Of a stretch of 55,803 bases of DNA, positions 1-9,534 are shown one piece after another. The stretch is from an uncultured Bacilli bacterium (GTDB lineage: Bacteria > Bacillota_I > Bacilli_A > RFN20 > CAG-631). Below the pieces are notes generated by a model. It saw only the letters and a program-made list of their open reading frames with translations. It was not told the DNA's origin and searched no databases. The stretch covers positions 1 through 55,803 of the forward strand of contig CANQVX010000011.1 of NCBI GenBank assembly GCA_947627355.1. The letters are read 5' to 3'. The position numbers and the translations under genes are program-made. Position 1 is the first letter of the stretch, and each line of letters begins with the position of its first letter.

Positions 1-22
1 TAAATTGATTAAATAAAATTAG

Positions 23-51
23 TTGTTTTAGCTGTTGAAATATTGTACAAT
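23..51 (+). promoter_or_regulatory. Sigma-A-type promoter of yneF
   Basis: A -35 box TTGTTT (23-28), a 17-bp spacer and a -10 box TACAAT (46-51) precede the yneF ribosome binding site by 12 bp. Any reading frame starting at 43 would begin inside this promoter, which supports the ATG at 79. Confidence 0.5.
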
Positions 52-78
52 AAAGACGTCATCGAGGAGGTTTTTATT

Positions 79-315
79 ATGATCGTATTTGCTGTTACAA
101 CATCAGTAGGATTATTTATATTGTATCTCATTCTTGCTTTACTTGCTGGATTAGTTGCTGGATTTTTCATTACAAGAGCACTATTTAAAAGTAGTTTAAA
201 GAAAAATCCGCCAATTAATGAAAAAATGATTAGGGTTATGTTCCAACAAATGGGAAGAAAACCTAGTGAAGCACAAGTTCGTCAAGTAATGAAAGCAATG
301 GAACAACAAAGATAG
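79..315 (+). CDS. yneF: YneF-family small membrane protein (UPF0154)
   Basis: A 78-residue protein with one N-terminal membrane segment (about residues 8-30) ending GLVAGFFITRALF, followed by a basic cytoplasmic tail with the family pattern NPPINEKMIRVMFQQMGRKP. This matches the YneF/UPF0154 family, whose biochemical role is unknown to me. The ATG at 79 is chosen because GAGGAGG lies at 64-70, eight bases upstream; a longer frame from TTG at 43 has no ribosome site and overlaps the promoter. It is a single-gene unit ending in a terminator shared with the convergent plsY. Confidence 0.9.
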   Translation: MIVFAVTTSVGLFILYLILALLAGLVAGFFITRALFKSSLKKNPPINEKMIRVMFQQMGRKPSEAQVRQVMKAMEQQR

Positions 316-343
316 AAAAAAGTCGGTTTGACCGACTTTTTTT
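315..343. terminator. Bidirectional intrinsic terminator between yneF and plsY
   Basis: Stem AGTCGGT (321-327) and ACCGACT (331-337) with a TTG loop, flanked by an A run on the left and a T run on the right, so it can end transcription from both sides. It overlaps the plsY stop codon. Confidence 0.85.
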
Positions 344-1025
344 AATCTTTATCTTTCTTTTTAATACTGAATTGTTTCTCTTCGTGATGTATTAATTTTA
401 TGATATTTGACTTATGTCTAGCTATTAAAATTATACTTATTAAACATAATGTAATTGAATATATTAAGCCTTTACTTTCATCTAGAATATAAAATCCTTT
501 ATAAAAGATTGGTATAAATGATATACATGATGTGAAAAACGCCATTAGAATCGAAGAAATTGATACAATTCTTTTTGCAAAGAAAACTATAAAGAAGATA
601 GCTGCACCAATAAGTGAAAAGATCCAATTTGAACCTAAAACAAATCCACAAACAACACTTACAGCTTTACCACCTTTAAACTTAGCAAATATTGGAAAAC
701 AATGACCAATACAAGCAAATAAACCAGCTAAACAAAATAAAATTGTTAAATATAAACTATCATTAATATGAAATCCAAAACGAGCAATAACATAAATAAT
801 GTTCGATGAAAAGGCAGATTTTAAAGCATCTAGAAGTAAAACTAAGATGCCAGGTTTAGCACCCAATGTTCTTGCAACATTAGTTGCTCCTAGATTTCCT
901 GAACCTTCTTTTCGAACATCTTTTTTATAAAACAATTTTCCAATGATTAGAGCATTTGGAATAGAACCAAAGATATAACCAATTAAAATTGCACCAATTA
1001 TTAACAATGTAATTTTTAATATCAT
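342..1025 (-). CDS. plsY: Glycerol-3-phosphate acyltransferase PlsY
   Basis: Transfers an acyl group from acyl-phosphate to sn-glycerol-3-phosphate at the inner face of the membrane, the first committed step of phospholipid synthesis in Gram-positives. Several membrane segments are visible, with the PlsY motifs GSIPNALIIGK, GSGNLGATNVART and GHCFPIFAKFKGGKAV in order; the last two contain the conserved acyltransferase and phosphate-binding residues. Length (about 227 residues) is normal, with a charged C-terminal tail (KKKDKD). Three start codons are possible: GTG at 1034, ATG at 1028 and ATG at 1025. AAGGTG (1037-1032) is best spaced for 1025. It lies convergent to yneF and divergent from parE. 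Confidence 0.93.
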   Translation of the reverse strand: MILKITLLIIGAILIGYIFGSIPNALIIGKLFYKKDVRKEGSGNLGATNVARTLGAKPGILVLLLDALKSAFSSNIIYVIARFGFHINDSLYLTILFCLAGLFACIGHCFPIFAKFKGGKAVSVVCGFVLGSNWIFSLIGAAIFFIVFFAKRIVSISSILMAFFTSCISFIPIFYKGFYILDESKGLIYSITLCLISIILIARHKSNIIKLIHHEEKQFSIKKKDKD

Positions 1026-1099
1026 CATTTTCACCTTGATTTTCTTTCTTGTGCCTTAATAATATACTAAAATATATTAAATTTCAATGATGTATTTTC

Positions 1100-1129
1100 T
1101 TGATAATTCAAGTACTTTTGGGGTATAAT
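1100..1129 (+). promoter_or_regulatory. Sigma-A-type promoter of parE-parC
   Basis: TTGATA (1100-1105), an 18-bp spacer and TATAAT (1124-1129). Transcription should start near 1136, so the ATG at 1128 cannot be the translation start. Confidence 0.75.
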
Positions 1130-1151
1130 GTCTAAGTCAGAGGTGGTTTTT

Positions 1152-3113
1152 GTGGCAAATAGTACAAACAATATGCATTACAATGAAGAAGATATTCAAA
1201 TATTAGAAGGTCTTGAAGCTGTAAGAAAAAGACCTGGAATGTATATCGGTTCTACTGATGGAAGAGGATTACACCATTTATTATGGGAAATTGTAGATAA
1301 TGCTGTCGATGAAGCTATTGCTGGTTTTGGCAAAGAAATCGTCGTTAAATTACATAAAGATAATTCGATTACTGTTATTGATAATGGTCGTGGTGTTCCA
1401 GTAGGTAAACATAGTTCTGGTCAATCTACACCAATCGTTGTTTATACCAAATTACATGCTGGTGGTAAGTTTAATGATAAAGGTGGTTATAAAACTGCTA
1501 GTGGTTTACATGGTGTTGGGGCATCAGTTGTTAATGCTTTATCGGAATGGATGAATGTTACCATTGTTCGTGATTTTAAAACATATGAAGTTAAATTTGC
1601 TCGTGGTGGGAAAGTAGTTTCTGATTTAAAGGAAATACCTGTAAATACTAATAAACGTAGTGGTACAACTGTTTCTTTTAAACCTGATCCTACTATTTTT
1701 ACGGTTACTAATTTTAACCATTCAACAATTTGTGAAAAACTTAGAGAAACAGCCTTTTTAATGCCTGGCGTTAAATTTGTTTTTGACGATGAAATCATTA
1801 ATAAAAAAGAATCATATTGTTATGAAAATGGTGTTGTTGAATTTGTTAAATTCAATTGTGAAGGTAAAAATATGCTTCATGATGTTGTATGTATCAATGG
1901 CGATGATAGAAAAGGTATTAGTTTTACCATGGCTTTTGTTTATACCGACAGTTATGAAGATGATGACCGTAATGTTTTATCATTTGTAAATAATGTTAGA
2001 ACCATTGATGGTGGTACTCATGAAGTGGGTTTACGTAGTGCTTTTACTAGAGCATTTAATGATTATGCTAAAGAAAACAATTTACTTAAAAATAAAGATA
2101 AGAGTCTTGATGGGCATGATATTCGTGAAGGCTTAAATATCGTTTTGTCCGTTAAAATCATTGAAGATTTATTACAATTTGAAAGTCAAACTAAATCAAA
2201 ACTAGGAACTCCAGCTGCTAGAAATACAGTTGATTATTATGTTTATGATGGACTTTCACATTACTTACAAGAAAATAAAGCAACTGCTGAAATGCTTGTA
2301 GGAAAAGCATTAAAAGCACAACTTGCTCGTGATGCTGCTCGTAAAGCAAAAGAAGAAGCACGTTCTGGTAAAAAAGTTAAGCAAGAAAGATTAATTAGTG
2401 ATAAATTATCACCTGCACAAAGTAAAGATTTATCACTAAATGAATTATTCTTAGTCGAAGGTGATTCAGCCGGAGGTAGTGCTAAGCAAGGAAGAAATAG
2501 TAAATATCAAGCAATCTTACCTTTAAGAGGTAAAGTTATTAACTCAGAAAAACAAGCTATTTCAACATTACTTAAAAACGAAGAAATTAATACCATTATT
2601 TATACAGTTGGTGCTGGTGTTGGTCAAGAATTTGATGTTAAAGATTCTCATTATGGAAAAATCATTATCATGACCGATGCTGATACGGATGGTGCTCATA
2701 TTCAAGTCTTATTACTTACATTTTTCTTTAGATATATGCGTCCATTAATTGAAAATGGTATGGTTTATGTTGCTTTACCTCCATTATATAAAGTGTCGAA
2801 GAAAACGGCCAAAGGTGAAGTATTTAAATATGCTTGGAATGATATCGATTTAGCAAAAGCTAAAAAAGAAATAGGTGAAAACGCCTATGTTCAAAGATAT
2901 AAAGGATTAGGTGAAATGAATCCAACTCAATTATGGGAAACAACCATGAATCCTCAAACTAGAACACTTTTAAGAGTTGACATTGATGATTTTACAATTG
3001 CTGATCGTCGTATTTCAATTCTAATGGGTGATAAAACTGACTTACGTCGTGAATGGATAGAAGAAAATGTTCATTTCACACTTGAAGATGAATTTGCTAA
3101 GGAGGAACAATAA
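1152..3113 (+). CDS. parE: DNA topoisomerase IV subunit B (ParE)
   Basis: ATPase subunit of topoisomerase IV, which decatenates daughter chromosomes using ATP. The GHKL ATPase domain shows EIVDNAVDEA, DNGRGVPV and a glycine-rich lid (SGLHGVGASVVNALS); the TOPRIM domain shows VEGDSAGG and DADTDGAH. The N-terminal run GMYIGSTDGRGLHHLLWEIV is closer to ParE than GyrB, and the next gene is parC. The GTG at 1152 is taken as start because AGAGGTGG (1139-1146) lies five bases upstream and the frame before it overlaps the -10 box; ATG at 1173 is an alternative. Length about 653 residues is normal. The parC start follows four bases after the stop. Confidence 0.95.
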   Translation: MANSTNNMHYNEEDIQILEGLEAVRKRPGMYIGSTDGRGLHHLLWEIVDNAVDEAIAGFGKEIVVKLHKDNSITVIDNGRGVPVGKHSSGQSTPIVVYTKLHAGGKFNDKGGYKTASGLHGVGASVVNALSEWMNVTIVRDFKTYEVKFARGGKVVSDLKEIPVNTNKRSGTTVSFKPDPTIFTVTNFNHSTICEKLRETAFLMPGVKFVFDDEIINKKESYCYENGVVEFVKFNCEGKNMLHDVVCINGDDRKGISFTMAFVYTDSYEDDDRNVLSFVNNVRTIDGGTHEVGLRSAFTRAFNDYAKENNLLKNKDKSLDGHDIREGLNIVLSVKIIEDLLQFESQTKSKLGTPAARNTVDYYVYDGLSHYLQENKATAEMLVGKALKAQLARDAARKAKEEARSGKKVKQERLISDKLSPAQSKDLSLNELFLVEGDSAGGSAKQGRNSKYQAILPLRGKVINSEKQAISTLLKNEEINTIIYTVGAGVGQEFDVKDSHYGKIIIMTDADTDGAHIQVLLLTFFFRYMRPLIENGMVYVALPPLYKVSKKTAKGEVFKYAWNDIDLAKAKKEIGENAYVQRYKGLGEMNPTQLWETTMNPQTRTLLRVDIDDFTIADRRISILMGDKTDLRREWIEENVHFTLEDEFAKEEQ

Positions 3114-3116
3114 ACG

Positions 3117-5723
3117 ATGGCTGCTAAGAAAAATAATAAAACTGTCGATGAATTCACAGTAAATGCTGACCAAGCGATGATATATGGTCCTCTTGAAACA
3201 ATTGTTAGTGAAAGATTTGGAGCTTATTCTAAATATATTATTCAAGACCGTGCTCTTCCAGATATTAGAGATGGTTTAAAACCTGTTCAAAGAAGAATTT
3301 TATTTGGCATGAATGAACTTGGAAATATTTATAATGCTCCTTATAAAAAATCTGCTCGTATTGTTGGGGATGTCATGGGAAAATATCATCCTCATGGTGA
3401 TAGTTCAATTTATGAAGCTATGGTTAGAATGAGCCAATGGTGGAAAAGTAATGAAGTTTTAATTGATATGCATGGTAACAATGGTTCTCTTGATAATGAC
3501 CCAGCTGCCGCTATGCGTTATACTGAAGTTAGACTATCTCCAGTTGCTATGGAACTTTTAAAAGACATTGATGAAGATACAGTTGAATTTACTTTTAACT
3601 TTGATGATACATTAAAAGAACCAACTGTTTTACCTGCTCGTTTTCCATCATTACTTGTTAATGGTGCTAAAGGTATTGCAGCCGGCTTTGCTACAGATAT
3701 TCCACCTCACAATTTGGCTGAAGTTGTTGATGGTGTTATCTTTAGAATTAAAAATCCTAATTGTCGTCTTGAAACAATGATGGATATTGTTAAAGGTCCA
3801 GATTTCCCTACCGGTGGTATTTGTTTTGGAAAACAAGGAATTATTGATGCTTTTGAAACAGGTAAAGGGAAAGTTGTTTTAAGAGCACGTTGTGAAGTTG
3901 TTGAAAGTAAATCACAAAGACAAATTGTAATTACTGAAATTCCTTATGATATTGTTAAAATTGCTTTAGTTAAACGAATTGATGAAATCCGTTTCAATAA
4001 GTTAATTTGGGGTATGGAAGAAGTTCGTGATGAAAGTGATAGAAATGGTTTAAGAATTGTAATTGATATTACAAAAGAAGCTGATCCTCAATTAATCTTG
4101 AATTATTTATATAAAGAAAGTGATTTACAAACTACCTATAACTACAATATGGTAGCAATTGATAATAAGACACCTAAACAAGTTGGTTTACTTGCTATTT
4201 TAGATGCTTATATTGAACATAAAAAAGAAGTCACTTTACGTAAAACTAAATTCAATTATGAAAAGAAAAAAGCACGTCTACATATTATCGATGGCTTAAT
4301 TAAAGCAGTATCCGTTATTGATGACTTAGTTGCTACTATTAAAAAGAGTCAAAACAAAGCTACAGCTAAAGAAAATATCATGAATAAATTCGGTTTTAGT
4401 GATAAACAAGCTGAAGCAATTTTGATGTTACAACTATATCGTTTATCTTCAACTGATGTTGTTAAATTAGAAGAAGAAAAAGCTCAATTAAATTTAGATA
4501 TTGCCCATTTACTCGACATTTTAAACAATGAATCAACTTTAAAATCAACCATGATTGCTGAACTTAAAGAAGTAAAAGCTAATTATGGAAGTCCTAGAAA
4601 AACTGAACTTAGAGATGAAGTTGAAGATGTTGTAATTGATAAAGCATCAACTGTTATAAAAGAAGATGTTATGATTGCAATTTCAAGAGATGGTTATGCT
4701 AAGCGTAGTCAACTTAAATCATATTCTACTAGCAATCAATTATTCCCAGGTTATAAACAAACTGATGCTATTGTATCAATTTGTCAAGCTAGTACTTTAG
4801 ATACATTGTTATTATTTACTAGTGGTGGTAGTTTTATCTATTTACCTGTATTTGAATTAACCGAAAATAAGTGGAAAGATGAAGGAATTCATATTAATAA
4901 GATTGTATCTTATCCGGCTGCTGATAAAATCATTAGTGTAGTTGTTGTAAAAGAATTTAGAGATGATTTATATATTACTTTAGCTACATCAGCTGGTTAT
5001 ATTAAACGTACTATTTTATCTGAATTTGTACTTCAAAGATATTCAAAAGCAGTATCATGCTTTAAATTAAATGCTGGTGATAATTTAGTCGCTGCCTTCT
5101 TAACAAATGGTGGTTATGACATTGGTGTTTTATATGAAGATGGACCATTAGTAAGATATGATGAAAATCAAGTAAGTATTGTTGGTTTAAAAGCCGGTGG
5201 TGTTCGTAGTGGTTCTAGATCACTAACCTCAAAATTAGTCGGTGGAATCGCAATAAATGATAATGATAAGCTTAATGTTATGCTTGCTACTGATAAAGGT
5301 GGAATGAAACCAATTTATCCTAGATATTTAAGAAAAACAAGTAGAAGTGCAATGGGCACAACAGCCTTTAAATCATTTAAGAGTGATTCTCATAATGCCA
5401 TTGGTTTAATTACTTATGATGATGCTGATATTATTCAAGTGGTAACTAATTATAAGACCATTGAAATTAAAGCAAGTGAAATACCTTATCCTAAGTTTGA
5501 TTCAGTAATTAAATCATATCTAAAACTTGATGCTAGAGAAAAAGTTGAAGCCATTGTAGTATCAAGAACAACTTATATTGATAAATCAATCAAAGCTAAA
5601 AAAGTAGTTGTTAATACTGAAAAAGAACAAACATTCGCCTCATTTGATGATAAATTAGATGAAGAAGAACAAGCTAAAAAAGAAAAATATGCTAATTTAT
5701 CAATCGATGATTTATTTAAATGA
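3117..5723 (+). CDS. parC: DNA topoisomerase IV subunit A (ParC)
   Basis: DNA cleavage and rejoining subunit of topoisomerase IV. The catalytic tyrosine is Tyr135 in [10 protein letters not shown]. The quinolone-determining region [12 protein letters not shown] keeps the serine (Ser96) and glutamate (Glu100) usual in susceptible enzymes. A long coiled-coil segment (about 370-490) is followed by a C-terminal beta-pinwheel domain with repeated blade motifs (for example GYIKRT and GGMKP). At 868 residues it is slightly longer than usual because of an acidic/lysine-rich tail. AAGGAGG at the end of parE (3099-3105) serves this ATG. It ends with TGA, and the convergent sigK begins directly after it. 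Confidence 0.95.
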   Translation: MAAKKNNKTVDEFTVNADQAMIYGPLETIVSERFGAYSKYIIQDRALPDIRDGLKPVQRRILFGMNELGNIYNAPYKKSARIVGDVMGKYHPHGDSSIYEAMVRMSQWWKSNEVLIDMHGNNGSLDNDPAAAMRYTEVRLSPVAMELLKDIDEDTVEFTFNFDDTLKEPTVLPARFPSLLVNGAKGIAAGFATDIPPHNLAEVVDGVIFRIKNPNCRLETMMDIVKGPDFPTGGICFGKQGIIDAFETGKGKVVLRARCEVVESKSQRQIVITEIPYDIVKIALVKRIDEIRFNKLIWGMEEVRDESDRNGLRIVIDITKEADPQLILNYLYKESDLQTTYNYNMVAIDNKTPKQVGLLAILDAYIEHKKEVTLRKTKFNYEKKKARLHIIDGLIKAVSVIDDLVATIKKSQNKATAKENIMNKFGFSDKQAEAILMLQLYRLSSTDVVKLEEEKAQLNLDIAHLLDILNNESTLKSTMIAELKEVKANYGSPRKTELRDEVEDVVIDKASTVIKEDVMIAISRDGYAKRSQLKSYSTSNQLFPGYKQTDAIVSICQASTLDTLLLFTSGGSFIYLPVFELTENKWKDEGIHINKIVSYPAADKIISVVVVKEFRDDLYITLATSAGYIKRTILSEFVLQRYSKAVSCFKLNAGDNLVAAFLTNGGYDIGVLYEDGPLVRYDENQVSIVGLKAGGVRSGSRSLTSKLVGGIAINDNDKLNVMLATDKGGMKPIYPRYLRKTSRSAMGTTAFKSFKSDSHNAIGLITYDDADIIQVVTNYKTIEIKASEIPYPKFDSVIKSYLKLDAREKVEAIVVSRTTYIDKSIKAKKVVVNTEKEQTFASFDDKLDEEEQAKKEKYANLSIDDLFK

Positions 5724-6419
5724 TTAAACTAAACCAGCTTTTCGAAATTCAAATAATAATTTTGTTAAAGCACGTTTTTCAATTCTAGAAACATAAGATC
5801 GGGAAATATTAAACATTTTCCCGATTTCTTTTTGTGTCATTTCTTTATGATTGTTTAAACCATAACGATAGGAAATTATTTTCATTTCATTTTCATCTAG
5901 GATATTTAGAAATTTCTTAAGAAGTTCTAAGTGATGTTCCCTATCAAGTCTTTCAGTTAAATCTTCTTCAGGATTAGGAATGATATCGATTAAAGAAATA
6001 TCTCCACCATCGCTATCTTCGCCGATAGAATCGAATAAATAGACATCATTATTAGTCTTTTTAATACTTCTTAAATGCATTAGTATTTCATTTTCAATAC
6101 ATCTACTAGCATAAGTTGCTAACTTATTTCCTTTATCATAACTATAAGAATCAACAGCTTTTATTAAGCCAATTGTACCAATACTTATTAAATCATCAAA
6201 TTGTTCATTACAGTTTTCATATTTTTTAGCAATATGAGCCACTAATCTTAGATTGTGTTCAATTAATTTGGTTCTAGCTTCTTCTTTATTATCAGTGAAT
6301 AGCATTTTAATATATTTTTCTTCATCTTCTTTACTAAGAGGGGTATTAAAGACTCCATTTTTAACATAACCAACATATAAAATTAAATTTTTAAATAAAG
6401 AAATTACCGATAAAAACAT
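5724..6419 (-). CDS. sigK: Late mother-cell sporulation sigma factor SigK (intact, pro-form)
   Basis: Sigma-70 factor of the sporulation subgroup, directing late mother-cell transcription (coat and lysis genes). Region 2 has the near-invariant RLVAHIAKKYEN, DLISIGTIGLIKA and [17 protein letters not shown]; region 4 has RYGLNN and a helix-turn-helix ending ISRSYVSRIEKRALTKL. The hydrophobic N-terminus followed by YVKNGVFNTPLS matches the pro-sequence and junction of pro-SigK, distinguishing it from SigE. The 231-residue frame is continuous, so no skin-type insertion is present. GAGGTG (6430-6425) precedes the ATG by five bases. It is a lone minus-strand gene convergent with parC; no obvious terminator separates them. 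Confidence 0.93.
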   Translation of the reverse strand: MFLSVISLFKNLILYVGYVKNGVFNTPLSKEDEEKYIKMLFTDNKEEARTKLIEHNLRLVAHIAKKYENCNEQFDDLISIGTIGLIKAVDSYSYDKGNKLATYASRCIENEILMHLRSIKKTNNDVYLFDSIGEDSDGGDISLIDIIPNPEEDLTERLDREHHLELLKKFLNILDENEMKIISYRYGLNNHKEMTQKEIGKMFNISRSYVSRIEKRALTKLLFEFRKAGLV

Positions 6420-6457
6420 GTAAACACCTCTAAATAATAGATATTATTTTAAACTTT

Positions 6458-6488
6458 AATTTATGCAAAAAAATTGATTTTTATATTC
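6458..6488 (-). promoter_or_regulatory. Possible sporulation-type promoter of sigK
   Basis: On the minus strand GAATATA (6488-6482), 16 bp, then CATAAATT (6465-6458). This resembles a sigma-E promoter (KMATATT / CATACAMT), the sigma factor that drives sigK in Bacillus, but the spacer is slightly long and the -10 imperfect. A matching arrangement precedes spoIVB. Confidence 0.3.
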
Positions 6489-6513
6489 TTTTATTTATCA
6501 AGTTTAAAAAGTA

Positions 6514-6522
6514 TGATATACT
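6514..6522 (+). promoter_or_regulatory. Extended -10 promoter of the yqeG operon
   Basis: TGA followed by TATACT (6517-6522) forms an extended -10 element; a weak -35 TTTATC (6494-6499) lies 17 bp upstream. The SD GGTGAG begins six bases after the -10 box, so the leader would be only a few bases long. Confidence 0.5.
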
Positions 6523-6537
6523 TAAGCCGGTGAGTTT

Positions 6538-7050
6538 ATGAATAGAAATTACATTCCAACTTGGTATAAACAAAAAGCAACTTCAATTGATGTAAATAAA
6601 ATTGCAAGTTTAGGTTTTAAACTTGTTTTTTGTGATATTGATAATACTTTAGCGTCTCCATTTACAAAGATTCCAAGTGATGAAGTTATCTCATTTATCA
6701 AATCATTTAAAGAAAATAATATAGAACTTGTTATTATTTCTAATAATAAAGAAGAAAGAGTTAAAACTTTTGCTAAGCCATTAGATGTTAAATACATCTT
6801 TAAAGCAAAAAAACCAAATCCTAAAAACTTAATTAAATTTATTAATGATAATAACTATAAAACTAATGAAGTTTTAGCTATTGGTGATCAAATTATGACC
6901 GATGTTTTATGTGCTAATAGAGCCAAGATAAATGTAATTTTAGTCGATAGATTGGAACAAAAAGAGCAATTAATCACTTTCTTTCCAAGACGTCTTGATA
7001 TCTTTTATCGTAAGAAATTAAAAAAGAGAAATCTTTTGAAGGAATTTTAA
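6538..7050 (+). CDS. yqeG: YqeG-family HAD phosphatase
   Basis: A 170-residue HAD-superfamily protein of the YqeG type. Motif I is FCDIDNTLASP (Asp33 nucleophile, Asp35), motif II is VIISNN, and the C-terminal part has KAKKPNPKN and IGDQIMTDVLCANRA (motifs III/IV). It resembles mitochondrial Gep4, a phosphatidylglycerophosphate phosphatase, but its substrate in Bacillota is not settled. It is the first gene of the conserved yqeG-yqeH-yhbY-nadD-yqeK-rsfS run; yqeH starts two bases after its stop. GGTGAG at 6529-6534 is the ribosome site. Confidence 0.9.
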   Translation: MNRNYIPTWYKQKATSIDVNKIASLGFKLVFCDIDNTLASPFTKIPSDEVISFIKSFKENNIELVIISNNKEERVKTFAKPLDVKYIFKAKKPNPKNLIKFINDNNYKTNEVLAIGDQIMTDVLCANRAKINVILVDRLEQKEQLITFFPRRLDIFYRKKLKKRNLLKEF

Positions 7051-7051
7051 A

Positions 7052-8131
7052 ATGTTAGATAAATATTGTAGTGGTTGTGGTGCTAGATTACAAATCGATG
7101 ATGAAACTAAAGATGGTTATGTAGATCCAAAAGCTTTAAACCGTGATGTAATTTTATGTAAGCGTTGTTTTCAATTAAAGCATTATGGTAAGTTTAAAAC
7201 TGGAACTGAAACCTATAGCACTATTAAAATGATTCATGAAAACGTTTCTTTAAATGATGTTTTAATTCTTGTTTGTGATGTAAGTTTAACACTTACACCA
7301 ATTTTAAGTCATTTACAAGAATTAAATCGTTATAAAAACTTTTATCTTATTGCTACTCGTTATGATTTATATAAAGATTATTTAAAAGAAGAAAAAGCCT
7401 TGGATTTTTTAGTTAAAAATATCAAAGATGCTAATTTAAAAGTTTCAAAAATATATCTTTTAAATAATAATTTAGAAGCAATATTTGAAGACTTAAATAA
7501 TTTACATAAAGATGCAAATTTATGTTTTGTTGGTCTTGAAAATGCCGGTAAAACCACATTAATTAATCGTTATTTGAGTATTTATTATCCAAATATTCCT
7601 TTACTTACTAAAAGTTTATATCCTGGAACTACTTTACAACCATTTAAGATTCAACTAACTGATACTAGATACTTAATGGATACTCCTGGAATAAAAAGCA
7701 ATCATTCAATGTTAAACAAAATTGAAACAAGTGTCTTAAAAAAATTACAACTTGATAAAAAAATAACAGCAACCTCTTATCAACTATTTAAAAATCAAGC
7801 AATTATAATCAATAATTTCTTAGTTTTTGAATATTTAGAAGGTGTTAAACAAACATTTGTTTTCTATAGTTCTAGCATGTGTGATTTAAATCGTGTAAAA
7901 CTAGAAAATGTAAATAAAAGTTTTGATTCATTATTAAAAGATTATACTTTAAAAACAAATAAGATTAAGTCATTTAAAGATTTAACTTGTTATGATATTA
8001 TTATTAATAAGAAAACTAAAAAAGATATTGTTATTGAAGGTTTTGCTTCCATTACTGTTACAAAACCTGGAAAGTTTAAGATTTATACCTTAAAAGATTT
8101 AAATGTTTTTGTTCGTGATTCAATGATTTAA
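7052..8131 (+). CDS. yqeH: Circularly permuted GTPase YqeH (30S subunit assembly)
   Basis: GTPase needed for maturation of the small ribosomal subunit. An N-terminal zinc finger (Cys6, Cys9, Cys36, Cys39) is followed by GTPase motifs in permuted order: G4-like TRYD at 102-105, then G1 GLENAGKTT at 161-169, G2 threonines near 193, and G3 DTPG at 210-213. The C-terminal region (about 240-359) is the treble-clef/RNA-binding part. Its 359 residues match the family. GAAGGA (7037-7042) lies in the end of yqeG, consistent with coupling. The aroE gene that follows yqeH in Bacillus is absent here. Confidence 0.93.
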   Translation: MLDKYCSGCGARLQIDDETKDGYVDPKALNRDVILCKRCFQLKHYGKFKTGTETYSTIKMIHENVSLNDVLILVCDVSLTLTPILSHLQELNRYKNFYLIATRYDLYKDYLKEEKALDFLVKNIKDANLKVSKIYLLNNNLEAIFEDLNNLHKDANLCFVGLENAGKTTLINRYLSIYYPNIPLLTKSLYPGTTLQPFKIQLTDTRYLMDTPGIKSNHSMLNKIETSVLKKLQLDKKITATSYQLFKNQAIIINNFLVFEYLEGVKQTFVFYSSSMCDLNRVKLENVNKSFDSLLKDYTLKTNKIKSFKDLTCYDIIINKKTKKDIVIEGFASITVTKPGKFKIYTLKDLNVFVRDSMI

Positions 8132-8144
8132 AGGAGATGTTAAA

Positions 8145-8435
8145 ATGCTTGATAAGAAAAATAAATACAAATTAAAAAAATTATGTAATCAATTGAAACC
8201 TGTTGTGATAATTGGTAAAGATGGAATTGATACTAATATGCTAGCATCAATTCATCAAGTGTTAAATAAAAGAGAGTTAATAAAAATAAGTATTTTAAAG
8301 ACTTATACTAAATTACCAGTCAAAGAATTAGCTGAACTTTTAGCTTCATCAACAACTTCTGAAATCATAAATATTATCGGTCGAACCATTGTTTTATATA
8401 AAAAGAATCCCGATATTAATGCCTATGGATGCTAA
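8145..8435 (+). CDS. yhbY: YhbY-family CRM-domain RNA-binding protein
   Basis: A 96-residue single CRM-domain protein that binds pre-ribosomal RNA. The hallmarks are KLKKLCNQLKPVVIIGKDGI near the N-terminus, the KRELIKISIL strand and a C-terminal IIGRTIVLYKKNP. AAAGGAGATG at 8130-8139 gives a strong ribosome site. The gene overlaps the start of nadD by 11 bases, which suggests translational coupling. Confidence 0.92.
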   Translation: MLDKKNKYKLKKLCNQLKPVVIIGKDGIDTNMLASIHQVLNKRELIKISILKTYTKLPVKELAELLASSTTSEIINIIGRTIVLYKKNPDINAYGC

Positions 8436-9531
8436 AAAAATATTGCTATTTGGTGGCTCTTATAATCCTATTCATCAAGGACATTTAAATGCTGCCATTA
8501 ATGCTTTTAATTATTTAAAATGTGATGAAGTTTGGTTAATTCCTAGAAAATATAATTATGATGGTTCATTGCTACTTGATGGTAAACATCGTATTGCTAT
8601 GATGAAACTTGCTCTATCAGGTCTTGATAACTTTAAAATATGTGATATTGAATTAAAAGATCAAAGTAAAAAATATATTTATACTTATAACACAGCTAAA
8701 TATTTAACAAGAAAATATAAAAAAGATTATAAATTCTATTTTTTAATTGGTGCTGATCAATTAAATAACATTGAAAATTGGTATGAAATTGATAAATTAA
8801 CTAAGTTATTTCAATTTGTTTGTTTTAGAAGACCAGGTTATCCAATTGTTACTAGTCTTGCTAAAAAATATAACATAACTATTATTGAAGGAAATCAAAT
8901 TGATGCTTCAAGTACGATGGTAAGAGCCGGTTATTTTGATAAAGTAAATGATGATATTCAAAACTATATAATGGAACATGAATTATACTTAAAAGAAAGA
9001 ATTATGCCCCATTTGACCGACAGATTATTTATTCATAGCCTTACCAGTGCGCGCCTTGCAAAAAGTATTGCTAGTAGTTTAAATGTTAATTCTAATAGAG
9101 CATATGTTGCTAGTATCTTACACGACATTTCAAAATCATTACCAATTGATGAAATTAAAAAAATAATTGAAGTTCATTACCCTAGTAAACTTAAACTTCC
9201 AGAATTTGCTTGGCATCAATATGCTAGTGCCTATCTTGCTAGTGTTGAATTTGGAATTAAAGATAAGAAAACTTTAAAAGCAATTAGTAGTCATTGTTAT
9301 GCTACATTTAATATGTCAAGCCTTGATAAAATTGTTTATTGTGCTGATAAACTTGAAGAAAGTCGTTCATTTGCAAGTGAAGTTGTTGATATTAGAAAAG
9401 AAGCCTTTGAAGATATTAATCTAGCGTTTATTCATACGATGGAAGAACAATTAAGGATCTTAAAAATTAAAAAGGCCCCTGTTGATAAACATTTAGAAAA
9501 ACTTTTAAAATATTATAAAGAAAGGATTTAA
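8425..9531 (+). CDS. nadD: Fused NadD-YqeK: nicotinate-mononucleotide adenylyltransferase plus HD hydrolase
   Basis: One 368-residue frame holds two enzymes that are usually separate. Residues 1-190 are NadD, which joins ATP and nicotinate mononucleotide: GGSYNPIHQGHL (HxGH) near the start, WLIPRK, and SSTMVRAG near residue 165. Residues about 198-368 are a YqeK-type HD phosphohydrolase: His204 in FIHSLTSARLA, HD at 233-234 (ILHDISKSLP), then a later SSHCYA and VYCADKLEESR. YqeK of Bacillus splits Ap4A. The reading frame is unbroken across the join. ATG at 8425 is preferred by homology, with ATG 8419 possible; both overlap yhbY and lack a clear SD, so coupling is likely. Confidence 0.92.
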   Translation: MDAKKILLFGGSYNPIHQGHLNAAINAFNYLKCDEVWLIPRKYNYDGSLLLDGKHRIAMMKLALSGLDNFKICDIELKDQSKKYIYTYNTAKYLTRKYKKDYKFYFLIGADQLNNIENWYEIDKLTKLFQFVCFRRPGYPIVTSLAKKYNITIIEGNQIDASSTMVRAGYFDKVNDDIQNYIMEHELYLKERIMPHLTDRLFIHSLTSARLAKSIASSLNVNSNRAYVASILHDISKSLPIDEIKKIIEVHYPSKLKLPEFAWHQYASAYLASVEFGIKDKKTLKAISSHCYATFNMSSLDKIVYCADKLEESRSFASEVVDIRKEAFEDINLAFIHTMEEQLRILKIKKAPVDKHLEKLLKYYKERI

Positions 9532-9534
9532 GAA

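Noticed and set aside
1128-1151. ATG at 1128 as the parE start
   Set aside because: It lies within the -10 box TATAAT (1124-1129) and before the expected transcription start; GTG 1152 has a strong SD.
1487-1798. Minus-strand ORF inside parE, and similar frames in parC, ftsZ, recN and elsewhere
   Set aside because: Shadow frames of conserved genes with no SD and no family resemblance.
5721-5723. Mycoplasma genetic code (TGA as tryptophan)
   Set aside because: Several conserved genes end at TGA at the expected family length, for example parC, murE, mraY, ftsW and tlyA, so TGA is a stop.
5724-6419. skin-type element interrupting sigK
   Set aside because: The frame is continuous from pro-sequence to region 4.
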